From Crenobacter luteus (GTDB taxonomy: Bacteria > Pseudomonadota > Gammaproteobacteria > Burkholderiales > Chromobacteriaceae), in NCBI RefSeq assembly GCF_004345725.1, contig NZ_SLXG01000018.1, positions 1 to 57,402 on the forward strand: DNA of 57,402 bases. The letters run 5' to 3'. This document shows positions 29,413 to 40,299 of the stretch, one piece after another. Position 1 is the stretch's first letter. Each line of letters begins with the position of its first letter. The position numbers were made by a program, and so were the translations under genes. The notes beneath the pieces were generated by a model. The model saw only the letters and a program-made list of their open reading frames with translations. It made no database searches and was not told where the DNA came from.

Positions 29413-32244
29413 TTACAGGCCGAGCTCGGCCAACTCGACGCGCGGCGTCTTGCCGTAACGCGCGGCGAAATCCGCCGCCGGCATCGGCTTGGCGACCAGA
29501 AAGCCCTGCACGAGGTCGCAGCCCTCGCCGGCGAGGAAGTCCCACTGCTCGCGGGTCTCGACACCCTCGGCGACGACCTTCATGTTGAGGAACTTCGCCA
29601 TATTGATGATGGCGCGGGTGATCGCCGCGTCGTCAGAATCGCCGGGGATATCGCGCACGAAGGAGCGGTCGATCTTGATCTTGTCGGCCTTGAAGCGCTT
29701 CAGGTAGGACAGGCTCGAGTAGCCGGTGCCGAAGTCGTCGACCGACAGCGACAGCCCCATGCCCTTGATGCGCTCGATCGCCGCCAGCGTCGCCTCGGCG
29801 TCCTCCATCACCACCGTCTCGGTCACCTCGACGTCGAGGCAGTCGCCGGACAGGCCGTGCTCGGCCAGCGCGTCTTCGATCACCGTCGACAGCTCCTGCT
29901 GGCGGAACTGCAGCGCCGACAGGTTGACGCTGACCTTCACGGCCGGCAGGCCGCGCGCCAGCCACTCGGCCAACTGGCGGCAGGCCTCGCGGATCACCCA
30001 GTTGCCGATCTGCACGATGAAGCCGCGCTCCTCGGCGACCTGGATGAAGCCGGCCGGGCCGATCAGGCCGAGGTTCGGGTGCTGCCAGCGGATCAGCGCC
30101 TCGGCGCCGACGACGCGGCCGCTGTGCATGTCGACCAGCGGCTGGTAGTGCAGCACGAACTCGTCGCGCTCGAGCGCGAAGCGCAGCTGGCTCTCGATCG
30201 CGAGGATCTCGCGCGCCCGCGCGTTGAGGTCGGCGGTGTAGAACTTGTAGCTGTTGCGGCCCGACGACTTGGCCAGGTACATCGCCGCGTCGGCGTTGCG
30301 CACCAGCGTCTCGAAGTCGCGGCCGTCGTCGGGGAACACGCTGATGCCGATAGACGGCGTGATCGTCAGCCGGTGGCCGTGCACGTCGAAGGCGGCGGCG
30401 AAGGCCTCGCGCACCGTCTCGGCGACGGCGGCGGCCTCGGCCGGCTCGGCCAACCTCGGCAACAGGATGATGAACTCGTCGCCGCCCTGGCGCGCCAGCA
30501 TCGCGCCCGGCGCTAGCGAGTGCTTGATGCGCTCGGTGGCGGCCTGCAAGAGCGCGTCGCCGGCCGAGTGGCCGAGCGACTCGTTGATGGTCTTGAAACG
30601 GTCGAGGTCGAGCAGCAGCAGCGCGAGCTGATGGCCGTCGCGCAACGCGTTCTGGATCGCGATCTCGGCGCGGTCCTGCATGTGCGAGCGGTTCGGCAGG
30701 TTGGTCAGCACGTCGAAGTGCGCGAGGAACTGGATGCGCTCGTCGGCCGCCTTGCGTTCGGACAGGTCGCTGAACACCGCGACGTAATGGGTGATCTCGC
30801 CGGCGACGCCGCGCACCGCGTTGATCGCCAGCCATTCCGGGTACACCTCGCCGTCCTTGCGGCGGTTCCACACCTCGCCCTGCCAGGCGCCGTGCTCGGA
30901 CAGGTGCTGCCACATCGACTCGTAAAACGGCTGCTCGTGGCGGCCCGACGACAGCACCGACGGCTTCTTGCCGAGCACCTCGTCCTCGCTGTAGCCGGTG
31001 ATCTTCGTGAACGCGCGGTTGACGCTGCGGATGCGCAGGTCCGGGTCGGTGATCATGATGCCCTCGACGGTGTTCTCGAACACCTTGGACGCCAGCTGCA
31101 TGCGCTCCTCGGCCTCGCGGCGCTCGGAGATGTCGCGCACCATGCGCCACACCGCGCTGATGCGGCCGCCGGCGTCGCGCATCGCGACCGTCTTGACGCT
31201 GACCGGCACCGGGTTGCCGAGCCGGTTGATGTAGACCGCCTCGAAGTCGTCGCAGTAGCCGAAGCGCATCACCTTGTTGTCGAGGTTGAAGCGCTCGACG
31301 GGCTCGCTGTCGCTGGCGACCAGCGTCCAGAAGTTCTGCAGCTTGAGCTGGTCGAGGCTGTAGCACATCAGGTTCAGGAAGGCCGGGTTGGCGTCGAGCA
31401 CCTGGCCGTCGAGCGACGAGATCACGATGCCGTCGAGGTTGGACCAGAACAGCTCGCGGTACTTGCCCTCGGAACGGCGCAGCGCCTCCTCGACCTCGCG
31501 GCGGCGCGTCATGTCGGTCTCGAGCGCCTGCGTCTTGGCGCGCAACTCGCCGATCAGGCGCTTCAGTTCGGCGCGCGTCCATTCGAGGTGGTTGCCGAGC
31601 CGTCCCAGTTCGTCGCCGCGGCTCCAGATGAAGGGTTCGTCGAGCTTGAGGCCGGCAAGCTGGGTCGCCTGCTCGGTCAGCGTCTGCATCGGGCGGAAGA
31701 AACGCGACTGCAACAACCAGAAGATCAGCAGGCCGGAGAGCGCCAGCTGCGCGATCACCAGCAGGATCAGGTTCTTCAGCTGCTTGTTCAGCTCGATCGC
31801 CAGGTGTTCGGTGTCGAACTCGATGCTGACCTGGCCGATCTCCTCGCCGCGGTAGAGCACCGGTTTCTGCACGAAGGCGACGCCGCCGAGACGGCGCTCG
31901 CTCCTGAGCGACGACAGGAAGACGGTGTTGGACTGCGTGTCGGTGACGCGGATCGCGATCACGCGCGCGTCGTCCATCACCGAGGCGAGCAGAGGGCTGC
32001 CCGCCTGGCGCGACAGGTTCCACAGCGGCTCCTGCATGCCGAGCGCGACGATGTCGAGCAGACGCCGCTGGTCGGTTTCCAGTCGCTGCGTCAGCCGGTC
32101 GCGCTGCTCGCTGAAACCGACCAGCGTGATCAGCAGCGCGGGGATCAACAGGCCGAGCACCACCGCGATCAGGAACATCTGACGCAGCGTCAGCCGGCGC
32201 AACGCCGGGCGTTTCTTGTCTGCTGCAAGGTGGGGAATTGCCAT
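29413..32244 (-). CDS. Membrane PAS-GGDEF-EAL cyclic-di-GMP protein
   Basis: A 943-residue protein for c-di-GMP turnover. It has membrane helices at about 22-43 and 158-179 flanking a periplasmic sensor, then a HAMP-like linker (about 180-235), two PAS domains (about 260-375 and 390-510), a GGDEF domain (motif GGDEF at 587-591) and an EAL domain (EAL at 715-717, later [10 protein letters not shown] and EGVET). Both catalytic signatures are intact, so it could synthesise, degrade, or switch. The locus is next to the lipopolysaccharide genes and some 5 kb from the flagellar operon. The 160 bases upstream are shared with divergent mtaD. Confidence 0.93.
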   Translation of the reverse strand: MAIPHLAADKKRPALRRLTLRQMFLIAVVLGLLIPALLITLVGFSEQRDRLTQRLETDQRRLLDIVALGMQEPLWNLSRQAGSPLLASVMDDARVIAIRVTDTQSNTVFLSSLRSERRLGGVAFVQKPVLYRGEEIGQVSIEFDTEHLAIELNKQLKNLILLVIAQLALSGLLIFWLLQSRFFRPMQTLTEQATQLAGLKLDEPFIWSRGDELGRLGNHLEWTRAELKRLIGELRAKTQALETDMTRRREVEEALRRSEGKYRELFWSNLDGIVISSLDGQVLDANPAFLNLMCYSLDQLKLQNFWTLVASDSEPVERFNLDNKVMRFGYCDDFEAVYINRLGNPVPVSVKTVAMRDAGGRISAVWRMVRDISERREAEERMQLASKVFENTVEGIMITDPDLRIRSVNRAFTKITGYSEDEVLGKKPSVLSSGRHEQPFYESMWQHLSEHGAWQGEVWNRRKDGEVYPEWLAINAVRGVAGEITHYVAVFSDLSERKAADERIQFLAHFDVLTNLPNRSHMQDRAEIAIQNALRDGHQLALLLLDLDRFKTINESLGHSAGDALLQAATERIKHSLAPGAMLARQGGDEFIILLPRLAEPAEAAAVAETVREAFAAAFDVHGHRLTITPSIGISVFPDDGRDFETLVRNADAAMYLAKSSGRNSYKFYTADLNARAREILAIESQLRFALERDEFVLHYQPLVDMHSGRVVGAEALIRWQHPNLGLIGPAGFIQVAEERGFIVQIGNWVIREACRQLAEWLARGLPAVKVSVNLSALQFRQQELSTVIEDALAEHGLSGDCLDVEVTETVVMEDAEATLAAIERIKGMGLSLSVDDFGTGYSSLSYLKRFKADKIKIDRSFVRDIPGDSDDAAITRAIINMAKFLNMKVVAEGVETREQWDFLAGEGCDLVQGFLVAKPMPAADFAARYGKTPRVELAELGL

Positions 32245-32404
32245 TTTCTCAGGGGGTGCTTAGCGCCCCGGGCGGGCGGCCCGGGCGAAACGTTTGTCAT
32301 GAGCGTGCAGAATACCGCCAGTATACACATTTGTCGTGGTTTACCTTGCTCGACGCGCGGCCTAAAATCGCCCGATTCTACCGAGTCACTCAAGGCCGCA
32401 CGAT

Positions 32405-33736
32405 ATGTCCGCTCCCCGCTACGACGCGCTGATCCGCGCGCGCTGGATGATCACCGTCGAGAACGACGGCGAGGTCCTGGAAAACCACGCGCTGGCGCTC
32501 AAGGACGGCAAGATCGCCGCCCTGCTCTGCCCGGCCGACGCCACCGAAGCGCAGCAGCACGCCGCCCAGGTGCACACGCTCGACCATCACGTGCTGATGC
32601 CGGGCCTCGTCAACCTGCACGGCCACAGCGCGATGACGCTGCTGCGCGGCTACGCCGACGACCTGGCGCTGATGGACTGGCTGAACAACCACATCTGGCC
32701 GGCCGAGGGCAAACACGTCAGCGACGCCTTCGTCTACGACGGCACGCTGATCGCGATGGCCGAGATGATCCGCGGCGGCACCACCACCATCAACGACATG
32801 TATTTCCACCACGGCGCGGTCGCGCGCGCCGGCATCGCGTCGGGCGTACGCACCTTCGTCGGCTGCAGCATCCTGGAATTCCCGACCGGCTACGGCCAGA
32901 ACGCCGACGACTACATCGCCAAGGCGCTGGCCGAGCGCCGCGCCTTCCTCGGCCAGGAGCGCGTCGACTTCGTGCTCGCGCCGCACGCGCCGTACACCGT
33001 GTCGGACGAGACTTTCAAGAAGGTGATCACGCTGGCCGAGCAGGAGGACATGCTGGTCCACTGCCACATCCACGAGACCGCCTTCGAGGTCGAATCGAGC
33101 GTCGCCGAACGCCACCAGCGCCCGCTGGCGCGCCTCAAGCAGCTCGGCCTCTTGTCGCCGCGCCTGACCGCCGCGCACATGGTGCACCTGTCGGACGACG
33201 AGATCGAACTGGCGGCGCGCCACGGCGTGAACGTCGCGCACAACCCGGCGTCGAACATGAAGCTCGCCTCCGGCATCGCGCCGGTGACGAAGATGCTGGC
33301 CGCCGGCGTCAACGTCGGCATCGGCACCGACGGCGCCGCGTCGAACAACAAGCTCGACATGTTGGCCGAGCTGCGCCTGGCGGCGCTGCTGGCCAAGGTC
33401 GGCACGCTGGAGCCGACCGCCGTGCCGGCGGCGACCGCGATCCGCATGGCGACGCTGAACGGCGCCAAGGCGCTGGGCATCGACGACAAGGTCGGCAGCC
33501 TCAAGGCCGGCAAGCAGGCCGACGTGATCGCGATCGACCTGTCGGCGCTCGAGACCGCGCCGCTGTTCGACCCGATCTCGCACGTCGTCTACGCCGCCGG
33601 CCGCGAGCAGGTCAGCCACGTATGGGTCGACGGCCAGTGCCTGATGCAAGAGCGCGAGCTGACCACCCTCAAGACCGACGACCTTCTGGCCCGCGCCGAG
33701 GACTGGCGCGCGCGCATCCAAGCGAGGAACGCATGA
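32405..33736 (+). CDS. mtaD: 5-methylthioadenosine/S-adenosylhomocysteine deaminase
   Basis: Amidohydrolase-superfamily deaminase (TRZ/ATZ type) acting on MTA and S-adenosylhomocysteine. It has 443 residues. Metal ligands are visible: HGH at 72-74, the later histidine in [10 protein letters not shown], and Asp in [24 protein letters not shown] and [10 protein letters not shown] fit the MtaD subgroup. Its stop overlaps the ubiG start (ATGA). Because UbiG releases S-adenosylhomocysteine, the pairing suggests recycling of that product. Confidence 0.9.
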   Translation: MSAPRYDALIRARWMITVENDGEVLENHALALKDGKIAALLCPADATEAQQHAAQVHTLDHHVLMPGLVNLHGHSAMTLLRGYADDLALMDWLNNHIWPAEGKHVSDAFVYDGTLIAMAEMIRGGTTTINDMYFHHGAVARAGIASGVRTFVGCSILEFPTGYGQNADDYIAKALAERRAFLGQERVDFVLAPHAPYTVSDETFKKVITLAEQEDMLVHCHIHETAFEVESSVAERHQRPLARLKQLGLLSPRLTAAHMVHLSDDEIELAARHGVNVAHNPASNMKLASGIAPVTKMLAAGVNVGIGTDGAASNNKLDMLAELRLAALLAKVGTLEPTAVPAATAIRMATLNGAKALGIDDKVGSLKAGKQADVIAIDLSALETAPLFDPISHVVYAAGREQVSHVWVDGQCLMQERELTTLKTDDLLARAEDWRARIQARNA

Positions 33737-34434
33737 GCAACGTCGACGAACACGAAATCGACAAATTCAGCCAGATCGCGCACAAGTGGTGGGACAAGGA
33801 CAGCGAGTTCAAGCCGCTGCACGAGATCAACCCGCTGCGGCTCGACTACATCGACACCCATAGCGGCGGCCTCGCCGGCAAGACCGTGCTCGACGTCGGC
33901 TGCGGCGGCGGCATCCTGGCCGAGAGCATGGCGGCCAAGGGCGCGACGGTGACCGGCATCGACCTGGCCAAGAAGTCGCTGAAGGTCGCCCAGTTGCACA
34001 GCCTCGAAACCGGCGTGGCGGTGAACTATCGCTGCGTCGCCGTCGAGGAGCTGGCGGCCGAGGCGCCGGCCAGCTTCGACGTCGTCACCTGCATGGAGAT
34101 GCTCGAGCACGTGCCCGACCCGCAAAGCGTGGTCGACGCCTGCGCGCGCCTCGTCAAGCCGGACGGCTGGGTGTTCTTCTCGACGCTGAACCGCAACGCC
34201 AAGAGCTACCTGATGGCGATCGTCGGCGCCGAGTACCTGCTCGGTCTGTTGCCGCGCGGCACGCACGAGTACGCGCGCTTCCTCAAACCGTCGGAGCTGA
34301 CGCGCATGACGCGCCACGCCGGCCTCGAACTGGCCGACATCAGCGGCATGGAGTACCACCCGCTGACGCGGCGCTACTTCCTGTCCGGCAACAGCGACGT
34401 CAACTACCTGATCGCGACGCGCCGTCCGCGCTGA
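33733..34434 (+). CDS. ubiG: Ubiquinone biosynthesis O-methyltransferase
   Basis: SAM-dependent O-methyltransferase for the two O-methylation steps of ubiquinone synthesis. It has 233 residues. Motif I is [13 protein letters not shown], and the family segments [20 protein letters not shown] and [12 protein letters not shown] are clear. ATG 33733 overlaps the mtaD stop by four bases, with GAGGAA five bases upstream. A terminator made of two repeat copies follows. Confidence 0.97.
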   Translation: MSNVDEHEIDKFSQIAHKWWDKDSEFKPLHEINPLRLDYIDTHSGGLAGKTVLDVGCGGGILAESMAAKGATVTGIDLAKKSLKVAQLHSLETGVAVNYRCVAVEELAAEAPASFDVVTCMEMLEHVPDPQSVVDACARLVKPDGWVFFSTLNRNAKSYLMAIVGAEYLLGLLPRGTHEYARFLKPSELTRMTRHAGLELADISGMEYHPLTRRYFLSGNSDVNYLIATRRPR

Positions 34435-34444
34435 ACGCCCCACC

Positions 34445-34484
34445 CCGGCTCGGCCAACCCCACCCGGTTGGCCGGGCTTTTTTT
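34445..34484 (+). terminator. ubiG terminator built from two repeat copies
   Basis: Inverted repeat with an exact GCTCGGCCAACC arm (34448-34459) and a one-mismatch arm GGTTGGCCGGGC, followed by seven T residues. A G-T pair is allowed in the stem. Confidence 0.88.
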
Positions 34485-34589
34485 GTCCGACGACCGACAC
34501 GCCGACAATCGGACAAACGAACTGCCGGTCGATTGAACCCGACGACCTTGCACTGCACAATGAACGCGAATCCGATCCGGGAGATCCCC

Positions 34590-35258
34590 ATGACGTTCAA
34601 GGCGAACGATTCGCTGACCGAACAGATCGCCCGCTACCTGGGCCGAAAAATCATCGAGGGCGACATGCCGCCCGGCGAGCGCATCCAGGAGTTGCGCGTC
34701 GCCGCCGAGCTCGAGGTCAGCCGCGGCTCGATCCGCGAGGCGCTCTTGATCCTGCAGCGCCGCCACCTGGTCGACATCTACCCGCGCCGCGGCGCGGTGG
34801 TCGCCGCGATCAGCCGCGACGCGATGCGCGACTTCTTCGAGCTGTGGTTCTGGCTGCTCGACAAGCTATTCGCCGACCTCGCCAGCGGCTGGCAGGACGG
34901 CGAGCTCGACGCCTTCGACGCGCGCCTGGCCACGCTCGCCGAATGCGCCGCCGCCGGCGACTGGCGCCGCTACTACGAGACCGGCGTCGAGCTGCTGGGC
35001 GCGCTCTACGACCGCTGCCGCAACCGCTACCTGCAGGAGTTGCTGGCCGACCTGCTGCCGCAGAGCCAGCGCTGCCTGTACGTGATCCTCAAGGGCGGCG
35101 CGGCGAGCATGGCGCACACGCTGGCGCTGTTGAACACCTTGTTCGAACAGGTGCGCGCGCGCCGGCTCGACGCGGTGCGCGCCACCGTCGCCGAGTTCTG
35201 CCGCGCCTACACCGAGCTGGCCGAGGCCTCGCTGCCGCAGCTGGGCGCGCCGCGTTAA
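34590..35258 (+). CDS. GntR/FadR-family transcriptional regulator
   Basis: A 222-residue regulator. The N-terminal winged helix (about 10-75: SLTEQIARYLGRKIIEGDMPPGERIQE, then VSRGSIREALLILQ) is of the GntR type. The C-terminal all-helical domain is FCD-like, so a carboxylate or acyl effector is likely from family knowledge. ATG 34590 has GGGAG seven bases upstream; the 19-codon upstream extension is rejected. It stands alone, with terminators on both sides, and no target operon is evident. Confidence 0.85.
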   Translation: MTFKANDSLTEQIARYLGRKIIEGDMPPGERIQELRVAAELEVSRGSIREALLILQRRHLVDIYPRRGAVVAAISRDAMRDFFELWFWLLDKLFADLASGWQDGELDAFDARLATLAECAAAGDWRRYYETGVELLGALYDRCRNRYLQELLADLLPQSQRCLYVILKGGAASMAHTLALLNTLFEQVRARRLDAVRATVAEFCRAYTELAEASLPQLGAPR

Positions 35259-35274
35259 GCACGCCGCCAACGGC

Positions 35275-35316
35275 ACGAGGCCGCGCCCCGTCAAAGGAGC
35301 GCGGCCTCGTCGTTTT
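35275..35316 (+). terminator. Terminator of the GntR regulator gene
   Basis: A 12-bp perfect stem ACGAGGCCGCGC/GCGCGGCCTCGT with a 12-base loop, followed by CGTTTT. Confidence 0.82.
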
Positions 35317-35341
35317 GCGCCGTTCCGGCCTTGGAGCTGCG

Positions 35342-35354
35342 GCTCGGCCAACCC
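35342..35354. repeat. GGTTGGCCGAGC repeat, single copy
   Basis: An exact 12-base copy in the gap between the GntR gene and the convergent folA. Confidence 0.75.
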
Positions 35355-35371
35355 AGGCCGCGCCGGATGCT

Positions 35372-35869
35372 TCAGCGGCGCCGGTACTCGACGAAGGCGT
35401 ACGCGAGGCCCGAGGCGGCGACGTGCGCTTCGCGCGACACCTCGCGCCAGACGGCCGCGTCGACCGCCGGGAAGCGCGCGTCGCCGGCGACGGCCAGGTC
35501 GATCTCGGTGAGGATCAGCCGGTCGGCGCGGGCCATCGCCTGCGCGTACAGCTCGGCGCCGCCGACCACGCACACCTCGTCGACCCCGGCCAAGCGCTCC
35601 AGCGCCGCGTCGAGCGAGTGCGCGACCTCGACGCCGTCGGCGGCCCAGTCGCGGTTGCGCGTCACGACGATGTTGCGACGGCCCGGCAGCGGCCGGCCGA
35701 TCGAGTCGTAGGTCTTGCGACCCATCACGATGGGCTTGCCGAGCGTGACCGCCTTGAAGTGCCTGAGGTCCTCGGGCAGGTGCCAGGGCAAGGTGTTGGC
35801 GACGCCGATCACATTGTCGTCGGCCATCGCCGCCACCAGCGTCAGCACGGGCTTGTCGTCGGGCTGCAT
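35372..35869 (-). CDS. folA: Dihydrofolate reductase
   Basis: NADPH-dependent reduction of dihydrofolate. It has 165 residues. LPWHLPEDLRHFK holds the catalytic acid (Asp34), GRKTYDSIGRPLPGR binds NADPH, and VVGGAELYAQAM follows. An excellent ribosome site (GAGGAGG) precedes the ATG. It starts nine bases after thyA, whose reaction generates dihydrofolate, so the pair is functionally coupled. Confidence 0.97.
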   Translation of the reverse strand: MQPDDKPVLTLVAAMADDNVIGVANTLPWHLPEDLRHFKAVTLGKPIVMGRKTYDSIGRPLPGRRNIVVTRNRDWAADGVEVAHSLDAALERLAGVDEVCVVGGAELYAQAMARADRLILTEIDLAVAGDARFPAVDAAVWREVSREAHVAASGLAYAFVEYRRR

Positions 35870-35878
35870 GCGTCCTCC

Positions 35879-36850
35879 TCAGACCGCCATCGGCGCCGTC
35901 AGCGGCGCGTGGTGTTGGTAACCCTCGAGCACGAAGTCGCCCGGTTCGACCCGCTCGAGCCACTCGGGCTCGTAACGGCCGGTCGCCGCGTAGTCGGGGA
36001 TGCGCTCGGACAGCACGAGGCGCGGGCTCGGCAAGGGCTCGCGCGTCAGCTGCTCGGCCAACATGTCGAGGTGGTTCTCGTAGATGTGCGCGTCGCCGAT
36101 GAAATAGCTGAACCAGCGCGGCGTGTAGCCGGTGAGCCGGCCGACCAGCGTCAACAGCGCCGCGCCCTCGGCGATATTGAACGGCGCGCCCAGACCCAGG
36201 TCGTTCGAGCGGATGTAAAGGCACAGCGACAGCTCGCGCGTCGCGACGTTGGGCAGAAACTGGTACAGGAGGTGGCACGGCGGCAGCGCCATCTGGTCGA
36301 GCTGCGCCCAGTTCCAGCCGTGGAACAGGATGCGGCGGCTGCCCGGGTCGTTGACGATGGTGTCGAGGCACTGGCGCAACTGGTCGACCGCCTTGTACAG
36401 CAGCACCTTGTCCTCGCCGTCCTCGACCAGCGTCGCGACCACGCGGTAGCCGCGCCGCTGCGCGTCGTCGATCTGCGCGGTCTGGCGCGCCGCGAGCAGC
36501 TTGTACGCCGGCCACTGGCGCCACTGCACGCCGTAGACCTCGCCCAGGTCGTCGTCGCCGGCGCGGTAGGGGTTGGCGAGCCAGGCGGCATTCTCGTTGG
36601 CGTTCTGGTCCCAGACCTTGCAGCCGAGCGCGCGGAAGTCGGCGGCGCTCTTGTTCGCGCGCAAGAAGCCGACCAGCTCGCCGATCGCGGCCTTGAACGC
36701 GAGCTTGCGCGTGGTGACGGCGGGGAAGCCCTCGGCGAGGTCGAAGCGCATCATCGCGCCGGGGATGGCGATCGTGCGCACGCCGGTGCGGTTGTCCTGC
36801 CAGCTGCCGGTGGCGAGGACGGTCCGCACCAGGTCCAGATACTGTTTCAT
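35879..36850 (-). CDS. thyA: Thymidylate synthase
   Basis: Converts dUMP to dTMP with methylene-tetrahydrofolate. It has 323 residues, about 60 longer than E. coli ThyA. The catalytic nucleophile is Cys192 in [30 protein letters not shown] and the C-terminal APMAV are conserved. The extra length lies mainly between GVQWRQWP and the NDPGSRR segment (about residues 110-165), a region where longer ThyA forms carry an insertion. Confidence 0.95.
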   Translation of the reverse strand: MKQYLDLVRTVLATGSWQDNRTGVRTIAIPGAMMRFDLAEGFPAVTTRKLAFKAAIGELVGFLRANKSAADFRALGCKVWDQNANENAAWLANPYRAGDDDLGEVYGVQWRQWPAYKLLAARQTAQIDDAQRRGYRVVATLVEDGEDKVLLYKAVDQLRQCLDTIVNDPGSRRILFHGWNWAQLDQMALPPCHLLYQFLPNVATRELSLCLYIRSNDLGLGAPFNIAEGAALLTLVGRLTGYTPRWFSYFIGDAHIYENHLDMLAEQLTREPLPSPRLVLSERIPDYAATGRYEPEWLERVEPGDFVLEGYQHHAPLTAPMAV

Positions 36851-37028
36851 GCTGAGATCCTCTCCATATCGATGACAGGGACAATCCGCCCCGCCCCGAC
36901 GAAAAAAACCGGCCGATTCTACCGCAGCCGGGCCGGCCTGGCGCGTCGCAAAGCTGTTATTGATCCGTCCCTTAGGCTAACATCGTCAGCTTTGTGAACG
37001 ACCGGATACCCGGAACGAATAGCACGCG
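36851..37028. other. Divergent regulatory region thyA/flhB
   Basis: 178 bases between divergent thyA and flhB. A TAGAAT-like -10 on the minus strand (36916-36921) lacks a matching -35. No clear FliA, sigma-54 or sigma-70 promoter for flhB was found, so how the flagellar operon is switched on cannot be read here. Confidence 0.35.
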
Positions 37029-38183
37029 ATGGCTTCCGAAGACTCCGACGAGGACCGCACCGAACCCGCCTCAGAGCGGCGCCTGCAACAGGCGCGCGAA
37101 GAAGGCAACATCCCCCGCTCCCGCGAGCTGGCGACCTTCGCGGTCACCATGACGGGCGTGGCGATGCTGATCGTGCAGGGTCCGGCGCTGTCCGACTTCC
37201 TGATGGAGCTGATCCGCCGGCTGTTCGCCTTCGACGCGCAGACCTTCCAGACCAACGACGTGATCGTCACCCGCTTTCGCGACGCCTTTTCCGACATGCT
37301 GATGGCGCTGCTGCCGACGCTGGGCGCGCTGATGCTGGTCGCCGCCGCCGCGCCGCTGCTGGTCGGCGGCTGGAACCTGACCGCCAAGGCGATCGAGCCG
37401 AAGTTCTCCAAGCTGAGCCCGCTGGCCGGCTTCAAGCGCATGTTCTCGGTCGCCGCCGCCGGCGAGGGGTTCAAGGCCATCCTCAAGAGCCTCTTGATCG
37501 GCGGCGTCGCGACCTGGGTGATCTGGGACGAGCGCGCCGAGCTGGTCGGTCTGGTCAGCCTGCCGCTCGAGGTCGGCATCGTACGGCTGGGCCAGATACT
37601 GATCCACACCTTCCTGATCGTGGTCGGCGCGATGCTCTTGCTCGTCGTCGTCGACGTGCCGCTGCAGCTGTGGCAGTACCACAAGAAGCTGCGCATGAGC
37701 AAGGAAGAGCTCAAGCGCGAACACAAGGAATCCGAGGGCTCGCCCGAGCTGAAGGGCCGCATCCGCCAGCTGCAGCGCGAGGCGGCGCGCAAGCGGATGA
37801 TGAGCGAGATCCCGAAGGCCAGCGTGATCGTCACCAACCCGACCCACTACGCGGTGGCGATCCGCTACGAGGAAGGCATGCGCGCGCCGCAGGTGGTCGC
37901 CAAGGGCGCGCTGAAGTTGGCCGAGCGCATCATCGAAGCCGGCCGCGAACACCGCGTGACGCTGATGCGCGTGCCCAGCTTCACGCGCGCGGTCTACTTC
38001 AACGCCGAAGTCGGCGACGAGGTGCCGGCCAAGCTGTTCGAGGCGGCAGCGCAGGTACTGGCCTACGTCTACCAGCTCAAGCACTACCAGAGCAACGGCG
38101 GGCTGGCGCCGCTGTTCCCCGACGCGCTGCCGGTGCCGAGCGAGCTCGACCCGCAATCGAAACGAAACGACGAAGCCGCCTGA
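37029..38183 (+). CDS. flhB: Flagellar export apparatus protein FlhB
   Basis: Inner-membrane substrate-specificity switch of the flagellar type III export gate. It has 384 residues, with four membrane helices between about residues 35 and 210. The self-cleavage site NPTH is at 270-273 in VTNPTHYAVAIRY. The Glu/Arg-rich N-terminus (SEDSDEDRTEPASERRLQQAREEG) is typical. It is the first gene of the flhB-flhA-flhF-flhG-fliA run. Confidence 0.98.
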   Translation: MASEDSDEDRTEPASERRLQQAREEGNIPRSRELATFAVTMTGVAMLIVQGPALSDFLMELIRRLFAFDAQTFQTNDVIVTRFRDAFSDMLMALLPTLGALMLVAAAAPLLVGGWNLTAKAIEPKFSKLSPLAGFKRMFSVAAAGEGFKAILKSLLIGGVATWVIWDERAELVGLVSLPLEVGIVRLGQILIHTFLIVVGAMLLLVVVDVPLQLWQYHKKLRMSKEELKREHKESEGSPELKGRIRQLQREAARKRMMSEIPKASVIVTNPTHYAVAIRYEEGMRAPQVVAKGALKLAERIIEAGREHRVTLMRVPSFTRAVYFNAEVGDEVPAKLFEAAAQVLAYVYQLKHYQSNGGLAPLFPDALPVPSELDPQSKRNDEAA

Positions 38184-38200
38184 GGGCGGCCTAGCGAGCC

Positions 38201-40285
38201 ATGGACACACTGCGCGAACTGCTCAAATCGGCCAACCTGACCCGCCTCGCGGGCCCGGTGCTCATCCTGCTGATCCTGTCGATGATGGTGCTGCCCTTGC
38301 CGCCCGTCCTGCTCGACATGTTCTTCACCTTCAACATCGCGATCTCGGTGATCGTGCTCCTGGTCGGCATCAACGTGCGCGCGCCGCTCGAGTTCTCGGC
38401 CTTCCCGGCGGTGCTGCTCGTCACCACGCTGCTCAGGCTGTCGCTGAACGTCGCCAGCTCGCGGATCATCCTGCTCGAGGGCCACACCGGCCCGGCGGCC
38501 GCCGGCCACGTGATCGAATCGTTCGCGACCTTCCTGGTCGGCGGCAACATCGCGATCGGCATCGTCGTGTTCGTGATCCTGACCATCATCAACTTCGTGG
38601 TGATCACCAAGGGTGCCGGCCGCATCGCCGAGGTGTCGGCGCGCTTCACGCTCGACGCGATGCCGGGCAAGCAGATGGCGATCGACGCCGACCTGAACGC
38701 CGGCCTGATCGGCGAGGACGAGGCGCGCCGCCGCCGCTCGACCATCACCGAGGAGGCCGGCTTCTTCGGCGCGATGGACGGTGCGTCCAAGTTCGTGCGC
38801 GGCGACGCGATGGCCGGCATCATGATCATGCTGATCAACGTCGTCGGCGGCCTGATCGTCGGCGTCGCGCAGCACGACCTGGGCGCCGCCGAAGCGGCCC
38901 GCACCTACACCTTGCTGACCATCGGCGACGGCCTGGTCGCGCAGATTCCGGCGCTGATCATCTCGACCGCCGCCGGCGTCGTGGTGTCGCGCGTCGGCAC
39001 CGAGAAGGACATGTCCGAACAGTTGCTCGGCCAACTGTTCATGAAGCCGCAGGTGCTGTACATCACCGCGGCGGTGATCGGCCTGATCGGCCTGATCCCG
39101 AACATGCCGCACTTCGCCTTCCTCTTGATCGCCAGCATGCTGGCCGGCCTCGCCTGGTGGCTGGAAAAGCGCCAGGCGCGCGAGGCGGCCGCCGAGGTCG
39201 AGCGCCAGGCCGCCGCGCCGCCGCCGATCGAGACGCCGATGGCCGAGGTCAGCTGGAACGACGTACAGCCGGTCGACGCGCTCGGTCTCGAGGTCGGCTA
39301 CCGGCTGATCCCGCTGGTCGACCGCGCGCAGGACGGCGAACTGTTGCGCCGCATCCGCGGCATCCGCAAGAAGATCGCGCAGGAGCTCGGTTTTTTGGTG
39401 CCGGCGGTGCACATCCGCGACAACCTCGAGATCAAGCCGAACGCCTACCGCATCCTGCTCAAGGGCGTCGAGGTCGGCAGCGGCGAGGCCTACAACGGTC
39501 AGTTCCTCGCGATCAACCCGGGGCGCGTCGCCGGCGAGATCCAGGGCACGCCGACCACCGACCCGGCCTTCGGCTTGCCGGCGGTGTGGATCGACGCGTC
39601 GCGCCGCGACGAGGCGCAGACGCTGGGCTACACCGTGGTCGACGCCTCGACCGTGGTCGCCACCCACCTGTCCAACCTGCTGCACAGCCACGCCGCCGAA
39701 CTGCTCGGTCGCGAGGAGGTGCAGGCGCTGATCGACCACCAGGCCAAGGAGTCGCCGAAGCTGATCGAAGACCTGGTGCCCAAGGTCGTCAACGTCGGCA
39801 CGCTGCAGAAGGTGCTGCAGCAACTGTTGACCGACGGCATCCACATCCGCGACTTCCGCACCATCGTCGAGACGCTGGCCGACCACGTCGGCGTTACGCA
39901 GGACATCGACGAGCTGACCGGCGCGGTGCGCGCCGCGCTGTCGCGCGCGATCGCGCAGCAGCTCTTCCCCGGCGAGGCCGAGCTGCCGCTGATGACGCTC
40001 GACCCGATGCTCGAGAACGTGCTGCTGCAGGCGGTGCAGTCCAAGGCCGGCGGCGGGCTCGAACCGGGCCTGGCCGAGAACCTGCTGGCCAGCGCCGCGC
40101 AGGAGTCCGAACAGGTCGAGTCGCAGGGCTACGCGCCGGTGCTCTTGACGCCGCCGGGGCTGCGGCCGCTGCTGGCGCGCTTCCTGCGCCGCGCGCTGCC
40201 GCAACTGCGGGTGATCTCGCATAATGAGATACCCGACAACAAATCCATTCGTATAATTGCCGTCATCGGCGGGAGCAAGGGCTAA
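38201..40285 (+). CDS. flhA: Flagellar export gate protein FlhA
   Basis: Major export gate component with a membrane N-half and a cytosolic ring-forming C-half. It has 694 residues. The FHIPEP signature region is visible (RLSLNVASSRIIL, then AGRIAEVSARFTLDAMPGKQ and IDADLNAGLI). It starts 17 bases after flhB and ends 14 bases before flhF. Confidence 0.98.
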   Translation: MDTLRELLKSANLTRLAGPVLILLILSMMVLPLPPVLLDMFFTFNIAISVIVLLVGINVRAPLEFSAFPAVLLVTTLLRLSLNVASSRIILLEGHTGPAAAGHVIESFATFLVGGNIAIGIVVFVILTIINFVVITKGAGRIAEVSARFTLDAMPGKQMAIDADLNAGLIGEDEARRRRSTITEEAGFFGAMDGASKFVRGDAMAGIMIMLINVVGGLIVGVAQHDLGAAEAARTYTLLTIGDGLVAQIPALIISTAAGVVVSRVGTEKDMSEQLLGQLFMKPQVLYITAAVIGLIGLIPNMPHFAFLLIASMLAGLAWWLEKRQAREAAAEVERQAAAPPPIETPMAEVSWNDVQPVDALGLEVGYRLIPLVDRAQDGELLRRIRGIRKKIAQELGFLVPAVHIRDNLEIKPNAYRILLKGVEVGSGEAYNGQFLAINPGRVAGEIQGTPTTDPAFGLPAVWIDASRRDEAQTLGYTVVDASTVVATHLSNLLHSHAAELLGREEVQALIDHQAKESPKLIEDLVPKVVNVGTLQKVLQQLLTDGIHIRDFRTIVETLADHVGVTQDIDELTGAVRAALSRAIAQQLFPGEAELPLMTLDPMLENVLLQAVQSKAGGGLEPGLAENLLASAAQESEQVESQGYAPVLLTPPGLRPLLARFLRRALPQLRVISHNEIPDNKSIRIIAVIGGSKG

Positions 40286-40299
40286 GGGACTGAACGCTC

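Noticed and set aside
36938-36956. A possible sigma-54 promoter (TGGCGCG followed by AAAGC) upstream of flhB.
   Set aside because: The -12 element lacks the conserved TTGC, so it is not supported.
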